A DNA stretch of 17,375 bases from Desulfobulbus sp. GTDB lineage: Bacteria; Desulfobacterota; Desulfobulbia; Desulfobulbales; Desulfobulbaceae. How positions within the stretch are numbered: the first letter of the stretch is position 1; each line of letters starts with the position of its first letter. Under the pieces are notes generated by a model. That model worked only from the letters and a program-made list of their open reading frames with translations, was not told the origin of the DNA and did not search any database. The DNA lies in contig DRKH01000348.1 of the NCBI GenBank assembly GCA_011051825.1, positions 1-17,375 on the forward strand. Direction: 5' to 3'. Positions 7,208-14,649 of the stretch are shown piece by piece. The position numbers and the translations under genes were made by a program.

Positions 7208-8221
7208 GTGAAAGAGGCGATGTTCTATCAATCAGGAAAAGAAAACGAGGTTATCTGCGGGCTGTGCAACCATCATTGTCACATAAAAGAGGGGAAACGA
7301 GGCATCTGTGGGGTGCGGGAAAACAGGGATGGTGTTTTATACAGCCTTGTCTATGGCCGATTGATTGCCGAAAATGTCGATCCCATCGAAAAAAAGCCTC
7401 TGTTTAATTTCCTGCCCGGCAGCAGGGCCTTTTCCATCTCCACCGTTGGTTGCAATTTTCGTTGCCTCCACTGTCAGAACTACGATATATCACAATATCC
7501 GCATGCCCATAACGGCGAGATAGCCGGTAATGAACGTACGGCCGAAGAGGTTGCCACAGAAGCCGTTCGCACCGGTTGTGCCAGTGTCTGTTACACCTAT
7601 GTGGAGCCGACAATTTTCTACGAATTTGCCTACGACTGTTCGCTGCTTGCCCATGAGCGGCAGCTGAAAAATGTCTTTGTCAGTAACGGCTACATGACCC
7701 CGGAAGTCACCCGGCATCTGGCGCCGGTTCTGGACGGCATCAATATTGATATCAAAGGATTTACCGACGATTTCTATAAAAAGGTCTGCAAAGCCGGATT
7801 GCAGCCCGTTCTGGATAACGTCAAGCTCATGCATGAACTCGGGGTTTGGGTGGAGGTGACCACGCTTATCATCCCGGGCCTGAACGATTCGCCGGAAGAG
7901 TTGCGTGATATAGCCCGGTTTGTCAAATCGGTTTCGCCCACCATCCCCTGGCATGTGACGGCCTTTTATCCCACCTATAAGATGCTGGATCGGGAACCCA
8001 CACCGGTGGGCACCTTGCATAAAGCGAGGGAAATCGGCCTTGAGGAAGGGCTGCATTATGTGTACGAGGGTAATATTCCCGGCGAGGGTGGGGAAAACAC
8101 CTACTGTCCGGGCTGTGGCGTCGAGCTGATCAGCCGCTACGGTTTCAGTATTCGACAGAATAATCTGACCGACGGTCGCTGCAGTAAATGTGGTCAGGAG
8201 ATTGCCGGAGTGTGGGCATAA
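7208..8221 (+). CDS. amrS: AmmeMemoRadiSam system radical SAM enzyme
   Basis: The 337-residue cytosolic radical SAM protein belongs to the PflA-like AmrS group, associated with AMMECR1 and Memo homologues; the exact reaction is unknown. An N-terminal Cys cluster, CGLCNHHC...GICGVR (17-37), precedes the radical SAM site CNFRCLHC (82-89), which binds the 4Fe-4S cluster and S-adenosylmethionine. A C-terminal double CxxC (CPGCG, then CSKCG) looks like a zinc or rubredoxin-like knuckle. The GTG start at 7208 has a G-rich Shine-Dalgarno (aaagggggg) 7 nt away; an ATG at 7220 is the alternative. The Memo and AMMECR1 partner genes are not in this window. The neighbours are an unrelated small protein and an uncharacterised one. 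Confidence 0.92.
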   Translation: MKEAMFYQSGKENEVICGLCNHHCHIKEGKRGICGVRENRDGVLYSLVYGRLIAENVDPIEKKPLFNFLPGSRAFSISTVGCNFRCLHCQNYDISQYPHAHNGEIAGNERTAEEVATEAVRTGCASVCYTYVEPTIFYEFAYDCSLLAHERQLKNVFVSNGYMTPEVTRHLAPVLDGINIDIKGFTDDFYKKVCKAGLQPVLDNVKLMHELGVWVEVTTLIIPGLNDSPEELRDIARFVKSVSPTIPWHVTAFYPTYKMLDREPTPVGTLHKAREIGLEEGLHYVYEGNIPGEGGENTYCPGCGVELISRYGFSIRQNNLTDGRCSKCGQEIAGVWA

Positions 8222-8277
8222 CTTCCATGTGATCCCGGGGATTGTCCGGTTGGGCCATGACAACTGATGGTTATCCC

Positions 8278-8409
8278 ATGAAAACTCCGGATAAAAAGCT
8301 CGAACTCCCGGCGTCGGCTATTGGTCATTGTTGTACCTGCCAGGCATTGTTTCAATGCAGCCACACTATGGCAACCTGTCAAGAAGGCAAAGGCAATGGC
8401 AGAGGATAG
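8278..8409 (+). CDS. Possible small Cys-rich protein
   Basis: This 43-codon frame begins MKTPDKKLELPASAIGHCCT and continues CQALFQCSHTMATCQEG. Five cysteines are packed in 17 residues (CCxC, then C, then C), which suggests metal binding or disulfides if it is translated. It overlaps the start of the next gene by 14 nt, as in translational coupling. The Shine-Dalgarno is poor and the codon use is ordinary. No family is recognised. It could be chance, or a remnant of a zinc-ribbon protein. Confidence 0.35.
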   Translation: MKTPDKKLELPASAIGHCCTCQALFQCSHTMATCQEGKGNGRG

Positions 8410-9568
8410 AGCAACAGTTCTGGAGATTATGGCCGATTTTGCTGTTCGTACCGGTCTGACAGCAGGCCACCACCCGCCGAAACGCTATTTATGGACCGAT
8501 GCCTTCGGGGTTTGCAACTTTCTGGAGCTTTTTCGACAGACTGGCGAGAAGAGGTACAGAGACCAGGCCGTTGGACTTATCGAGCAGGTACATACGGTTC
8601 TGGGACGGCACCGTGATGATGATCCCCGCGACGGATGGATCAGTGGCCTTGATGAAGAAGAGGGCAGAGAGCATCCCACCATCGGCGGATTACGGATTGG
8701 AAAAAAGTTGAATGAACGACGTCCTGATGAACCCTATGATGAAGGTTTAGAGTGGGACCGAGATGGACAATACTTCCACTACCTGACGAAATGGATGCAT
8801 GCCCTCAACCGGATTGCAGTGGTAACCGGCAGGATGCACTATAATCGGTGGGCACTGGAACTTGCCAAAACCGCCCATGCCCGGTTTACCCATACCCCAT
8901 CATCTTCCCGGGAGAAACGGATGTATTGGAAGATGAGCATTGATCTCTCCCGCCCCCTGGTTGCCGCCATGGGCCAGCATGATGCTCTTGATGCCCTTAT
9001 CACCTATCTTCAACTTACAGCCACCGCTGCTGACGATCCGAAAATACAACCTGAGCATAACCTTGATACGGAGATCGCCGAGGCCGCAACCATGTGTGAA
9101 GGGGTGAGCTGGTTGACCGATGATCCCCTGGGGATCGGGGGCCTTCTCACCGATGCATGCAGGGTGACGCAGTTGGTACTCTACAGCAATTATTCTCTGG
9201 CCGGCATGCTCTCCCGGCTCCTGCGTGATGCCGAAGGCGGTATGGCTGGTTTTGGCAGGACCGACACACTGAGTTATCCGGCCGACTATCGTCTCGCATT
9301 TCGTGAACTGGGGCTCTCCATTGGCCTGCAGGCGATTGAAAAAATCTCCCTGCTGATAAGGCAGTATCCACAATATTTCCCCCAACAGACCGCATTGACA
9401 CGGCAACTTGCGGATTTTTCGCAGTATCTCCCTTTAAAGGAAAAAATTGAACACTTCTGGTTGACCCCGGAAAACCAGAAAAGTAAGACCTGGACAGAAC
9501 ATATTGATATAAATAGTGTTATGTTAGCCACCAGTCTCGGGTCGGATGGATATCTACTGCTGCGTTAG
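8396..9568 (+). CDS. Uncharacterised helical protein, possibly alpha/alpha-toroid fold
   Basis: The 390-residue protein has no signal peptide or membrane segment. I do not recognise a named family. The sequence is mostly helical. Repeated aromatic and acidic motifs (KRYLWTDAFGVCNFLEL, DPRDGWISGLDEEEG, EWDRDGQYFHYLTKWMHAL, ITYLQLTA) are spaced as in six-hairpin glycosidase-like or terpene-cyclase-like (alpha/alpha) barrels, so a sugar-related role is possible but unproven. The conserved Trp and Asp around YLWTDAFG could be functional. ATG 8396 is preferred over an in-frame start at 8321, because the extra 25 residues lack family character and overlap the small Cys-rich frame. A purine-rich aagaaggcaaagg precedes it. 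It follows amrS by about 175 bp, on the same strand. Confidence 0.75.
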   Translation: MAEDRATVLEIMADFAVRTGLTAGHHPPKRYLWTDAFGVCNFLELFRQTGEKRYRDQAVGLIEQVHTVLGRHRDDDPRDGWISGLDEEEGREHPTIGGLRIGKKLNERRPDEPYDEGLEWDRDGQYFHYLTKWMHALNRIAVVTGRMHYNRWALELAKTAHARFTHTPSSSREKRMYWKMSIDLSRPLVAAMGQHDALDALITYLQLTATAADDPKIQPEHNLDTEIAEAATMCEGVSWLTDDPLGIGGLLTDACRVTQLVLYSNYSLAGMLSRLLRDAEGGMAGFGRTDTLSYPADYRLAFRELGLSIGLQAIEKISLLIRQYPQYFPQQTALTRQLADFSQYLPLKEKIEHFWLTPENQKSKTWTEHIDINSVMLATSLGSDGYLLLR

Positions 9569-9626
9569 TTTCCCCTGTTCCCTGTTTTATGTTGCTGTTT
9601 CGTGTCGAGCGGGAAGCAAGTGGAAT

Positions 9627-9728
9627 CGTATCTCGTCACAGGGTTTGTAACTATGTGGTTTCACCTTACCTCAACTTACGTGGAATCAGCCGGCATGGCT
9701 GGGTCAGCTTTTCCAGCTCACGGCCAAA
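9627..9728 (+). repeat. Repeat element, copy D: head motif joined to a 94-bp-type unit
   Basis: The segment tatctcgtcacagggtttg, then taactatgtggtttcacc (9629-9667), is the head motif. Next comes gcatggctgggtcagctttt, then cca (9693-9715), which matches 21 of 23 positions of the third 94-bp unit at 4076-4098. The same pairing of head and unit occurs at 3703-4167, so the two repeat types belong to one composite. The rest of 9569-9933 shows only A/T-rich runs. Confidence 0.65.
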
Positions 9729-9933
9729 AAAATATAAAATCGCCTTTTATCCCTCTTTAATTTTTTTTCAGGGAAGCAGGATGTTGATCGGCTTCGGAAG
9801 AGGAACCGTATCCTCGATGACTCATACAGAGCTGAAACGGGATCGGACCAGATTTTTTTTCAAAAGAAATTTTATTTCCTTGCCTTTTGTCTTCCCCTTC
9901 CTCTTTAATGATAGAAAGTGATGTCTCTTATCT

Positions 9934-10063
9934 GTAACTGTTCAGGAGCACCCCATATCTGTGCAGTCAGGTCTGTGCACTCTAGTTATTTCCATGTGAA
10001 TCCGGCCTGATCGTGCAGAGAGGTAGATAACGCAGACTCCGTGGGGCACTCTTGAACAGTTAC
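9934..10063 (-). repeat. Intergenic inverted-repeat element, copy E (minus orientation)
   Basis: The 22-nt arms 9934-9955 (gtaactgttcaggagc...) and 10042-10063 match at 19 of 22 positions. Two of the three mismatches, in the ggTGcccc core, are G-U pairs on the minus strand, matching the orientation of copies A to C. The minus-strand continuation cacggagtctgcgttatct resembles the arm of copy C. It lies 90 bp before the PilZ gene, and the plus strand continues with ggttttt. Confidence 0.7.
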
Positions 10064-10154
10064 GGTTTTTGCTGCTGGAAGAAGCGGTTTCTTTTCTGAT
10101 GAGAAAACGGTATGTTCAAGCAGCTTGCAGAGTACTCCCTCTGGAGGATTTGTC

Positions 10155-10562
10155 ATGTCGACTGAGAACTACTCATCGGAACAACGGGGTCATATTCGAC
10201 ACCAACTCAAAAAAAATATTTTCGTTGCCATTCAGGGGGATTATTTTAAGGATCTTGGTCGCGTTGTTGATTTTAACAAAAAGGGGGTTGGTGTTTATGC
10301 GGTATGCGGGAGCAGAGCATCGTCCGGCAAATGTATCATCCTGGATCTCATCTCCGACAGGGAGCAGGTCATTCTCCGATCTCTTTCCGCCCGGGTTGTT
10401 TTTACATCTGCAACAGGCCCGAACAGCCGTGAGACCACTGAAGAGCCTTCAAGAAGGTGCGGCCTGAAATTTGTTCATCTCTCAGCCCTTCAAAAAAGAC
10501 AGTTGGATATAATTACTAAAAAGTATGCCCGCCCTGAGCCTGGGGATACGGTCTCTTTCTGA
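10155..10562 (+). CDS. PilZ-domain protein (putative cyclic di-GMP receptor)
   Basis: The 135-residue single-domain protein has the RxxxR motif RGHIR (11-15) and, about 25 residues on, the second half of the c-di-GMP signature as DFNKKG (39-44), where the usual DxSxxG serine is Asn41. The C-terminal half contains CGLKFVHLSALQKRQLD, typical of the PilZ beta-barrel end and helix. It probably binds cyclic di-GMP and acts through a partner, which is not visible here. ATG 10155 has a strong GGAGGA six nt before it; an upstream TTG at 10125 would be weaker. The promoter is not clear, and the 86-bp gap after the gene has no evident terminator. The minus-strand operon converges on it. Confidence 0.88.
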   Translation: MSTENYSSEQRGHIRHQLKKNIFVAIQGDYFKDLGRVVDFNKKGVGVYAVCGSRASSGKCIILDLISDREQVILRSLSARVVFTSATGPNSRETTEEPSRRCGLKFVHLSALQKRQLDIITKKYARPEPGDTVSF

Positions 10563-10650
10563 TCTTTTTCTGCTGCTGAAAGATGGTATCGATATCGAGG
10601 AAACTGTTCCCGGTGCCTTGGTAACGATGATTTCTCACAGGAGCAAAACC

Positions 10651-11634
10651 TTACCAGCCTCGGCGCACCACCTCGGCAAGGTCATCGTACAGCTCCTGAA
10701 CGGTGTCATAAAACACTTCGGTACCCAGTGAGAAGTGGAGAAAAATATTGTTGAGGGCGGTGGGAATATAGGGAAAAATCTTCTGCAGGTTGACGATTCT
10801 GTTTTTCGAGAGCAGGGAAAAGTCACCGGCAGTAATCGTGTCGGCAACCGGTTGCCCCATGGACGGATCAGATAGGATATCACGGACATAGAAGTTTCCG
10901 CGCCCGGTCAGATACATCAGGGCGTTGCCGAGTTCATAGAGGTCCAGGGCAAAGGGTTTTTCCGGCATGTAAAAATCGTAGTCAAAATCGATCCAGCGGT
11001 AGAGCCCGGTCTTGCGTTCGACAAAAATATGGTCCCGGCGGACATCGCCATGGCGGAAGCCGTGCTGGTGCAGGAACCCGATGGCCTCGACGCAGGGCAG
11101 GTACTGCTCCAGTATATGGGGCAGTTCATTATGAAAGTATTCCTCATGGGTTATCTTGCTGCGATGGATCACTTTGTCCAGACGTGAGCCGTTGATAATG
11201 TCCAGGACCCGGACCAGATTACCGGCTTCATCAAGAACCGCCTCGCCCTGCATGAAATGGGCCTGTCCCCGGACGAGTTCAAGGATTCTCGCCTCTTTTT
11301 CCGGGTTGCGGTAACAGTGGATGGAGAAAGGCCCCATCTTGATGTCAAAGGTCTCGTGGAACTCCAGTTTGAGAATCTGTTTTGCACCGGTGGTGAGATC
11401 TTCCACCCTCGGCACCCAGGGCTTAATCTGATCATCCACCCCGAATCTTCCCTCCCGGGTATATCCGGTTACCAGAAAATATCGGCCGTCAACCAGGATA
11501 ATATCACCATAATCAATGGAGGTGAAATCCGTTGTATCACTGTACACGCGGGATTTCCTCCGCAGACTTCGGGTGACCCGGTGGTCGCGCAGACGCTCGC
11601 GGATCTCTGCGGGCAGGTCGGAGAGGTCCGGCAT
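10651..11634 (-). CDS. Protein-kinase-like phosphotransferase in a uspA operon
   Basis: The 327-residue protein has a kinase-like fold. Lys85 or Lys89 in AKQILKLEFHE is a candidate for the ATP-binding lysine and Glu112/Glu114 (EKEARILE) for its salt-bridge partner. The loop RHGDVRRDHIFV (194-205) carries catalytic Asp197, in the HGD form shared with aminoglycoside phosphotransferases. DFG-like IDFDYD is at 215-220. The expected Asn five residues after Asp197 is His202, so magnesium binding may be altered and activity is uncertain. The N-terminal 90 residues are a less typical extension with YFLVTGYT. The ATG overlaps the uspA stop by 1 nt (TGATG), so it is translationally coupled to a stress protein. 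The substrate is unknown. Confidence 0.8.
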   Translation of the reverse strand: MPDLSDLPAEIRERLRDHRVTRSLRRKSRVYSDTTDFTSIDYGDIILVDGRYFLVTGYTREGRFGVDDQIKPWVPRVEDLTTGAKQILKLEFHETFDIKMGPFSIHCYRNPEKEARILELVRGQAHFMQGEAVLDEAGNLVRVLDIINGSRLDKVIHRSKITHEEYFHNELPHILEQYLPCVEAIGFLHQHGFRHGDVRRDHIFVERKTGLYRWIDFDYDFYMPEKPFALDLYELGNALMYLTGRGNFYVRDILSDPSMGQPVADTITAGDFSLLSKNRIVNLQKIFPYIPTALNNIFLHFSLGTEVFYDTVQELYDDLAEVVRRGW

Positions 11635-12089
11635 CAGCCAACCACCCAGACCGTGCAGTTGCGGGTATGGTGAACCAGACCGTTTGAGATCGAACCAAAC
11701 AGAAATTCCTCGGCCTTGGACAGGCCGCGTTTGCCGACGACAACGGTTCCGAATTTTCCCTCTACCTGAACCCCGAGAATGGCCTGACTGATGGTCTTCT
11801 GCTCGGCCATTCGTATATCCCGTCTGATGGCCTGCTCCGGGAGACCAAAATCCATCAGCATGGCTGCTGAACGGTCCAGCAGGGCCGATGCTGTCTTATA
11901 CTGCTGCTCTTTGTATTCGGTCAGGGAGCCACCTGAACTGTAATAATCGGGCGGCGGCTCCGGATAAATATGGAGCAGACAGATCTGAACGCCTTCAAGT
12001 TGAGCCAGAATATGTGCCGCATATTCGATACCCCTATCCGAAGTCGACGTGTCGGCAACGGCTATGAGGACATTCTTCCAATCATTCAT
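11634..12089 (-). CDS. Universal stress protein, UspA family
   Basis: The 151-residue cytosolic protein has a Rossmann-like fold. The nucleotide motif is exact: Gly119-x2-Gly122-x9-Gly132-Ser133 (GKRG, then FGSIS), so it belongs to the ATP-binding class. It starts MNDWKNVLIAVADTS. The start is ATG 12089, not an upstream site that would add about 42 residues of low-quality sequence; a purine-rich ggaggagggg precedes it. The ATG overlaps the upstream stop as ATGA (4 nt), and its own stop overlaps the kinase-like start. Universal stress proteins act in starvation, redox or adhesion responses; the partner here may be the kinase-like protein. Confidence 0.93.
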   Translation of the reverse strand: MNDWKNVLIAVADTSTSDRGIEYAAHILAQLEGVQICLLHIYPEPPPDYYSSGGSLTEYKEQQYKTASALLDRSAAMLMDFGLPEQAIRRDIRMAEQKTISQAILGVQVEGKFGTVVVGKRGLSKAEEFLFGSISNGLVHHTRNCTVWVVG

Positions 12090-13045
12090 CGCCCCTCCTC
12101 CTTCGCCCAGGTTCCGGCCGCCTTTTTCTCCATCAGCTTGACCAGATCGACCATGGTCTGCTGGGTCGGTGCAGCTACGCCGGCCTGTTCTCCATAGCGG
12201 ACCAGGGCCCCGCACTGGGCCTGAATTTCACTTCTATGGCCGTTGAGAATATCCTGGAGCATGGATGAAATATTCTGCCTGGTTCGGCGGCAGGCATCAA
12301 AGAGCAGTTCGTACAGGTCCGGGAAGACCAGATCGATGCCATGGGCCTCGGCAACCTGTCGTCCTTCGTCGACAAGTCGTTTCATCAGAGTGACGGCCTC
12401 CATGGACTCAAGCAGGTGACCGTTTTTTACCTGAAGAATTGCGGATACGGAATTAATGGCTGAAAAGACAATGACTTTGCACCAGAGGCGGCCGACAATC
12501 CGCTCCACAGGCGTACAGATAAGCCCGCTCTCGGTGAATACGCGGGCAAGGAGCTCTACCCGTTCACTGATTGGGCCACTGATTTCACCAAGATAGGTTT
12601 TGCCGAGTCCGCCCTGGCGGACGGTATCAGGTCCCAGGGTAGCCGCAGCCATAAAGGTAAAGCCACCGAGAATATGCTTTCTCTGCACCACCCGTTCCAG
12701 CTGCTCAAGGTTGCCCAGCCCCGTCTGCAGGGTTAGTATCGGCGCACCGTCACCGATCAGGTGGGATGCGGACTGGACAGCGGTCAGGGTGTCAAAGGAT
12801 TTAACCGCCAGCAGGGTCAGCTCGGTTTCCCTTATCTCGCCGGCATTGAGAACCGCCCGGGCCGGAACAGATGCTATTGCATCGGGATCGGTTCCTCCCT
12901 GCTGCATGAAGCCCAGACCGTGTTCATGGATGGCATCAACAATAGTAGGGTCAGGATCGACCAGAGTCACCCGGTGCCCGCCTCTGCCGAGATAGACTCC
13001 GAACAGCCGGCCAATAGCCCCGGCACCGAGAATAACGATATTCAT
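12086..13045 (-). CDS. Ketopantoate reductase family protein (PanE-like)
   Basis: The 319-residue protein has the NADPH-binding Rossmann motif GAGAIG (7-12). In the E. coli enzyme the key residues are Asn98, Lys176, Ser244 and Glu256. The matching positions here appear to be Thr108 (LQTGLGN, normally LQNGLGN), Lys190 (GRLWCKVIV), a Ser in SSMLQDILNG (260-269) and Glu273 (HRSEI). Three of four are kept, so the catalytic core is nearly intact, but the Asn to Thr change casts doubt on 2-dehydropantoate as substrate. PanE would supply pantoate for coenzyme A. It is the first gene of the operon with uspA and the kinase-like gene. A G-rich Shine-Dalgarno (aggggggatt) precedes the ATG. Confidence 0.87.
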   Translation of the reverse strand: MNIVILGAGAIGRLFGVYLGRGGHRVTLVDPDPTIVDAIHEHGLGFMQQGGTDPDAIASVPARAVLNAGEIRETELTLLAVKSFDTLTAVQSASHLIGDGAPILTLQTGLGNLEQLERVVQRKHILGGFTFMAAATLGPDTVRQGGLGKTYLGEISGPISERVELLARVFTESGLICTPVERIVGRLWCKVIVFSAINSVSAILQVKNGHLLESMEAVTLMKRLVDEGRQVAEAHGIDLVFPDLYELLFDACRRTRQNISSMLQDILNGHRSEIQAQCGALVRYGEQAGVAAPTQQTMVDLVKLMEKKAAGTWAKEEGR

Positions 13046-13112
13046 AATCCCCCCCTGTCCTGCCTTTTCCTGCCGCAGAATATCTGAATCCGTAACGAAA
13101 ACGATTATGTAG

Positions 13113-13366
13113 GTATCTTGTCACAGGGTATGTAACTCTGTGGTCTCAGCTGCCCTGATCACTTACTTATGTGGTTGTGCAACCTCTTGCAGGCAACTGA
13201 GGAAAACTACGGTTACCGCCTTTGAGTATATCTTCCCTTGGTAACAGTTGACGAAACCAATGTACCCGTTTTACTGGGAAATGGGTATTCCTGAAACACA
13301 AAATTTTTATTTTTTGTCCCCCCATGCTGTGAGTGCAGACTCCGTGGACTGCGCTTGAACAGTTAC
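13113..13366. repeat. Broken repeat element, copy F (head and arm separated)
   Basis: The head motif tatcttgtcacagggtatg, then taactctgtgg (13114-13143), leads to ctgatcacttac (13155-13166), an arm in reversed sense. At 13335-13366 gcagactccgtgg, then cttgaacagttac, matches copy E (10032-10063) at 27 of 32 positions. The pieces are about 170 bp apart, so this copy is rearranged. The remaining bases between 13046 and 13564 show no gene; A/T-rich runs follow 13367. Confidence 0.55.
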
Positions 13367-13564
13367 AAAAAAATAAAAAAATCATATTTCTGTGACCCAG
13401 GTAGCAGAACGGTCCGGCTGGATGCGCTAGAGTGCTTCGATCCGTAGAAAAACGGTGGACCTGTGAATAGAGATACAGGTCGGACGCGCGAACAAGGTAC
13501 CAAAACAGCAAAAGACAGTGCCGTATACAGAAGTTTTTACCAATACATAACGGAGGTATGAACA

Positions 13565-14455
13565 ATGAAAATGATAACAACCTACAGGAACAAGATACTC
13601 CTCTTTGCAGTGGTTGGTGTACTGGTTGCCGGTCCGGTTATGGCAAAGGAGGCTTCTCAGACGCCTGCACCCGACATCACCGAAGAAATTTCCGTCATAC
13701 CGGCACGAATTGTGATCCCGGAAGAGAGAACGGTCCTGGCCCGGGCAGCGGCCAGAATTTTACGCCATATTGCCGATGCCCGAGGCGAAATATATGAAAA
13801 GAAGCCGAAGGCGGCCCTGGAGGAGCTCAAAAAAATTGATAAGCAGGTGCATATCATTAATGCCGGACGCCCGGTAGCCGTAATCAAGGATCATGTATGG
13901 GTTGCCAAAAAACATCTGGACTATGAGAATTCTACGGAAGTGGCCGCCGACCTGATCCCCATCTATACCGATCTGACCACCCTTGAGGATTTTGTCCCGG
14001 TGGAGCAGGCTAAAAAGCATCTTGACCAGGCCGGAGAACACCTGAAGAAGGGCAACAAACAGGCCGCAAAAGAAGAGCTTGCAGCGGTCGACGAGGCGCT
14101 TACATATACGGAAGTGGACCTGCCTCTGGCCGAAACCGAGCATCAGGTTGCACTTGCCCGTAAATTTCTGGCCCAGAACAAATTACAGGATGCGGACAAG
14201 GCCTTGAAGGCTGCCGAGGATGGGGTACAGGTTCTATCCGTTGGGGTCGAAGGTCCTCTGGTCCAGGCCCAGAGAAGTTTACAGCGAGCCCGGAAAAATC
14301 ATGCGGTCCGGAAGGACGCTGCGGCCCGGGCTGATCTGGAAAATGCCAGTGCCTGGATAGATCGTGCCCAACAGAGTAGTGACAAAGGGATACGGGCAAA
14401 GGCCGTAGAACTTGGCAATTCTCTGAAGAAAATGGAAAAACAGTTGAAAAAGTAG
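13565..14455 (+). CDS. YfdX-family periplasmic protein
   Basis: The 296-residue protein has a signal peptide, MKMITTYRNK, then a hydrophobic run that ends GPVMA at residue 27. The C-terminal half matches the YfdX family in pattern: EHLKKGNKQAAKEELAAVDE, then EVDLPLAETEH, LLxxxK and ALKAAEDGVQV. YfdX in E. coli is a periplasmic protein in the EvgA acid/multidrug response; its mechanism is unclear and it is proposed to bind partners as a chaperone-like protein. The sequence is helical with many Lys/Glu repeats, and the N-terminal part (Arg-rich, up to about 110) is less conserved. GGAGG lies 8 nt before the ATG (13552-13556). No promoter was clearly seen. The pfkB-type gene follows by about 194 bp, so an operon is not proven. 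Confidence 0.82.
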   Translation: MKMITTYRNKILLFAVVGVLVAGPVMAKEASQTPAPDITEEISVIPARIVIPEERTVLARAAARILRHIADARGEIYEKKPKAALEELKKIDKQVHIINAGRPVAVIKDHVWVAKKHLDYENSTEVAADLIPIYTDLTTLEDFVPVEQAKKHLDQAGEHLKKGNKQAAKEELAAVDEALTYTEVDLPLAETEHQVALARKFLAQNKLQDADKALKAAEDGVQVLSVGVEGPLVQAQRSLQRARKNHAVRKDAAARADLENASAWIDRAQQSSDKGIRAKAVELGNSLKKMEKQLKK

Positions 14456-14649
14456 GGAAAATGCGGTGCGGCATTTCGGACATCTTTTTCGACCATAACG
14501 GTGCCGTTAATCTCGGGAATCCGGGTTTGACGGTCGGGCCCTTCAGCTCCCGGGCGGTGGGGTGGAAAACGTCGAGCCCGCCCCGGGAGGACCACTCCGC
14601 CGCCGGGATGGAATTGGAATACAAGCGCTATGAGCGGGAAAACAGGACC

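Noticed and set aside
9589..9921. 110-codon plus-strand frame
   Set aside because: Covers repeat copy D and A/T-rich runs; composition is not protein-like.
14461..14649. N-terminal extension of the sugar kinase frame
   Set aside because: 63 residues without family character and no supporting Shine-Dalgarno; ATG 14650 gives a normal-length PfkB protein.
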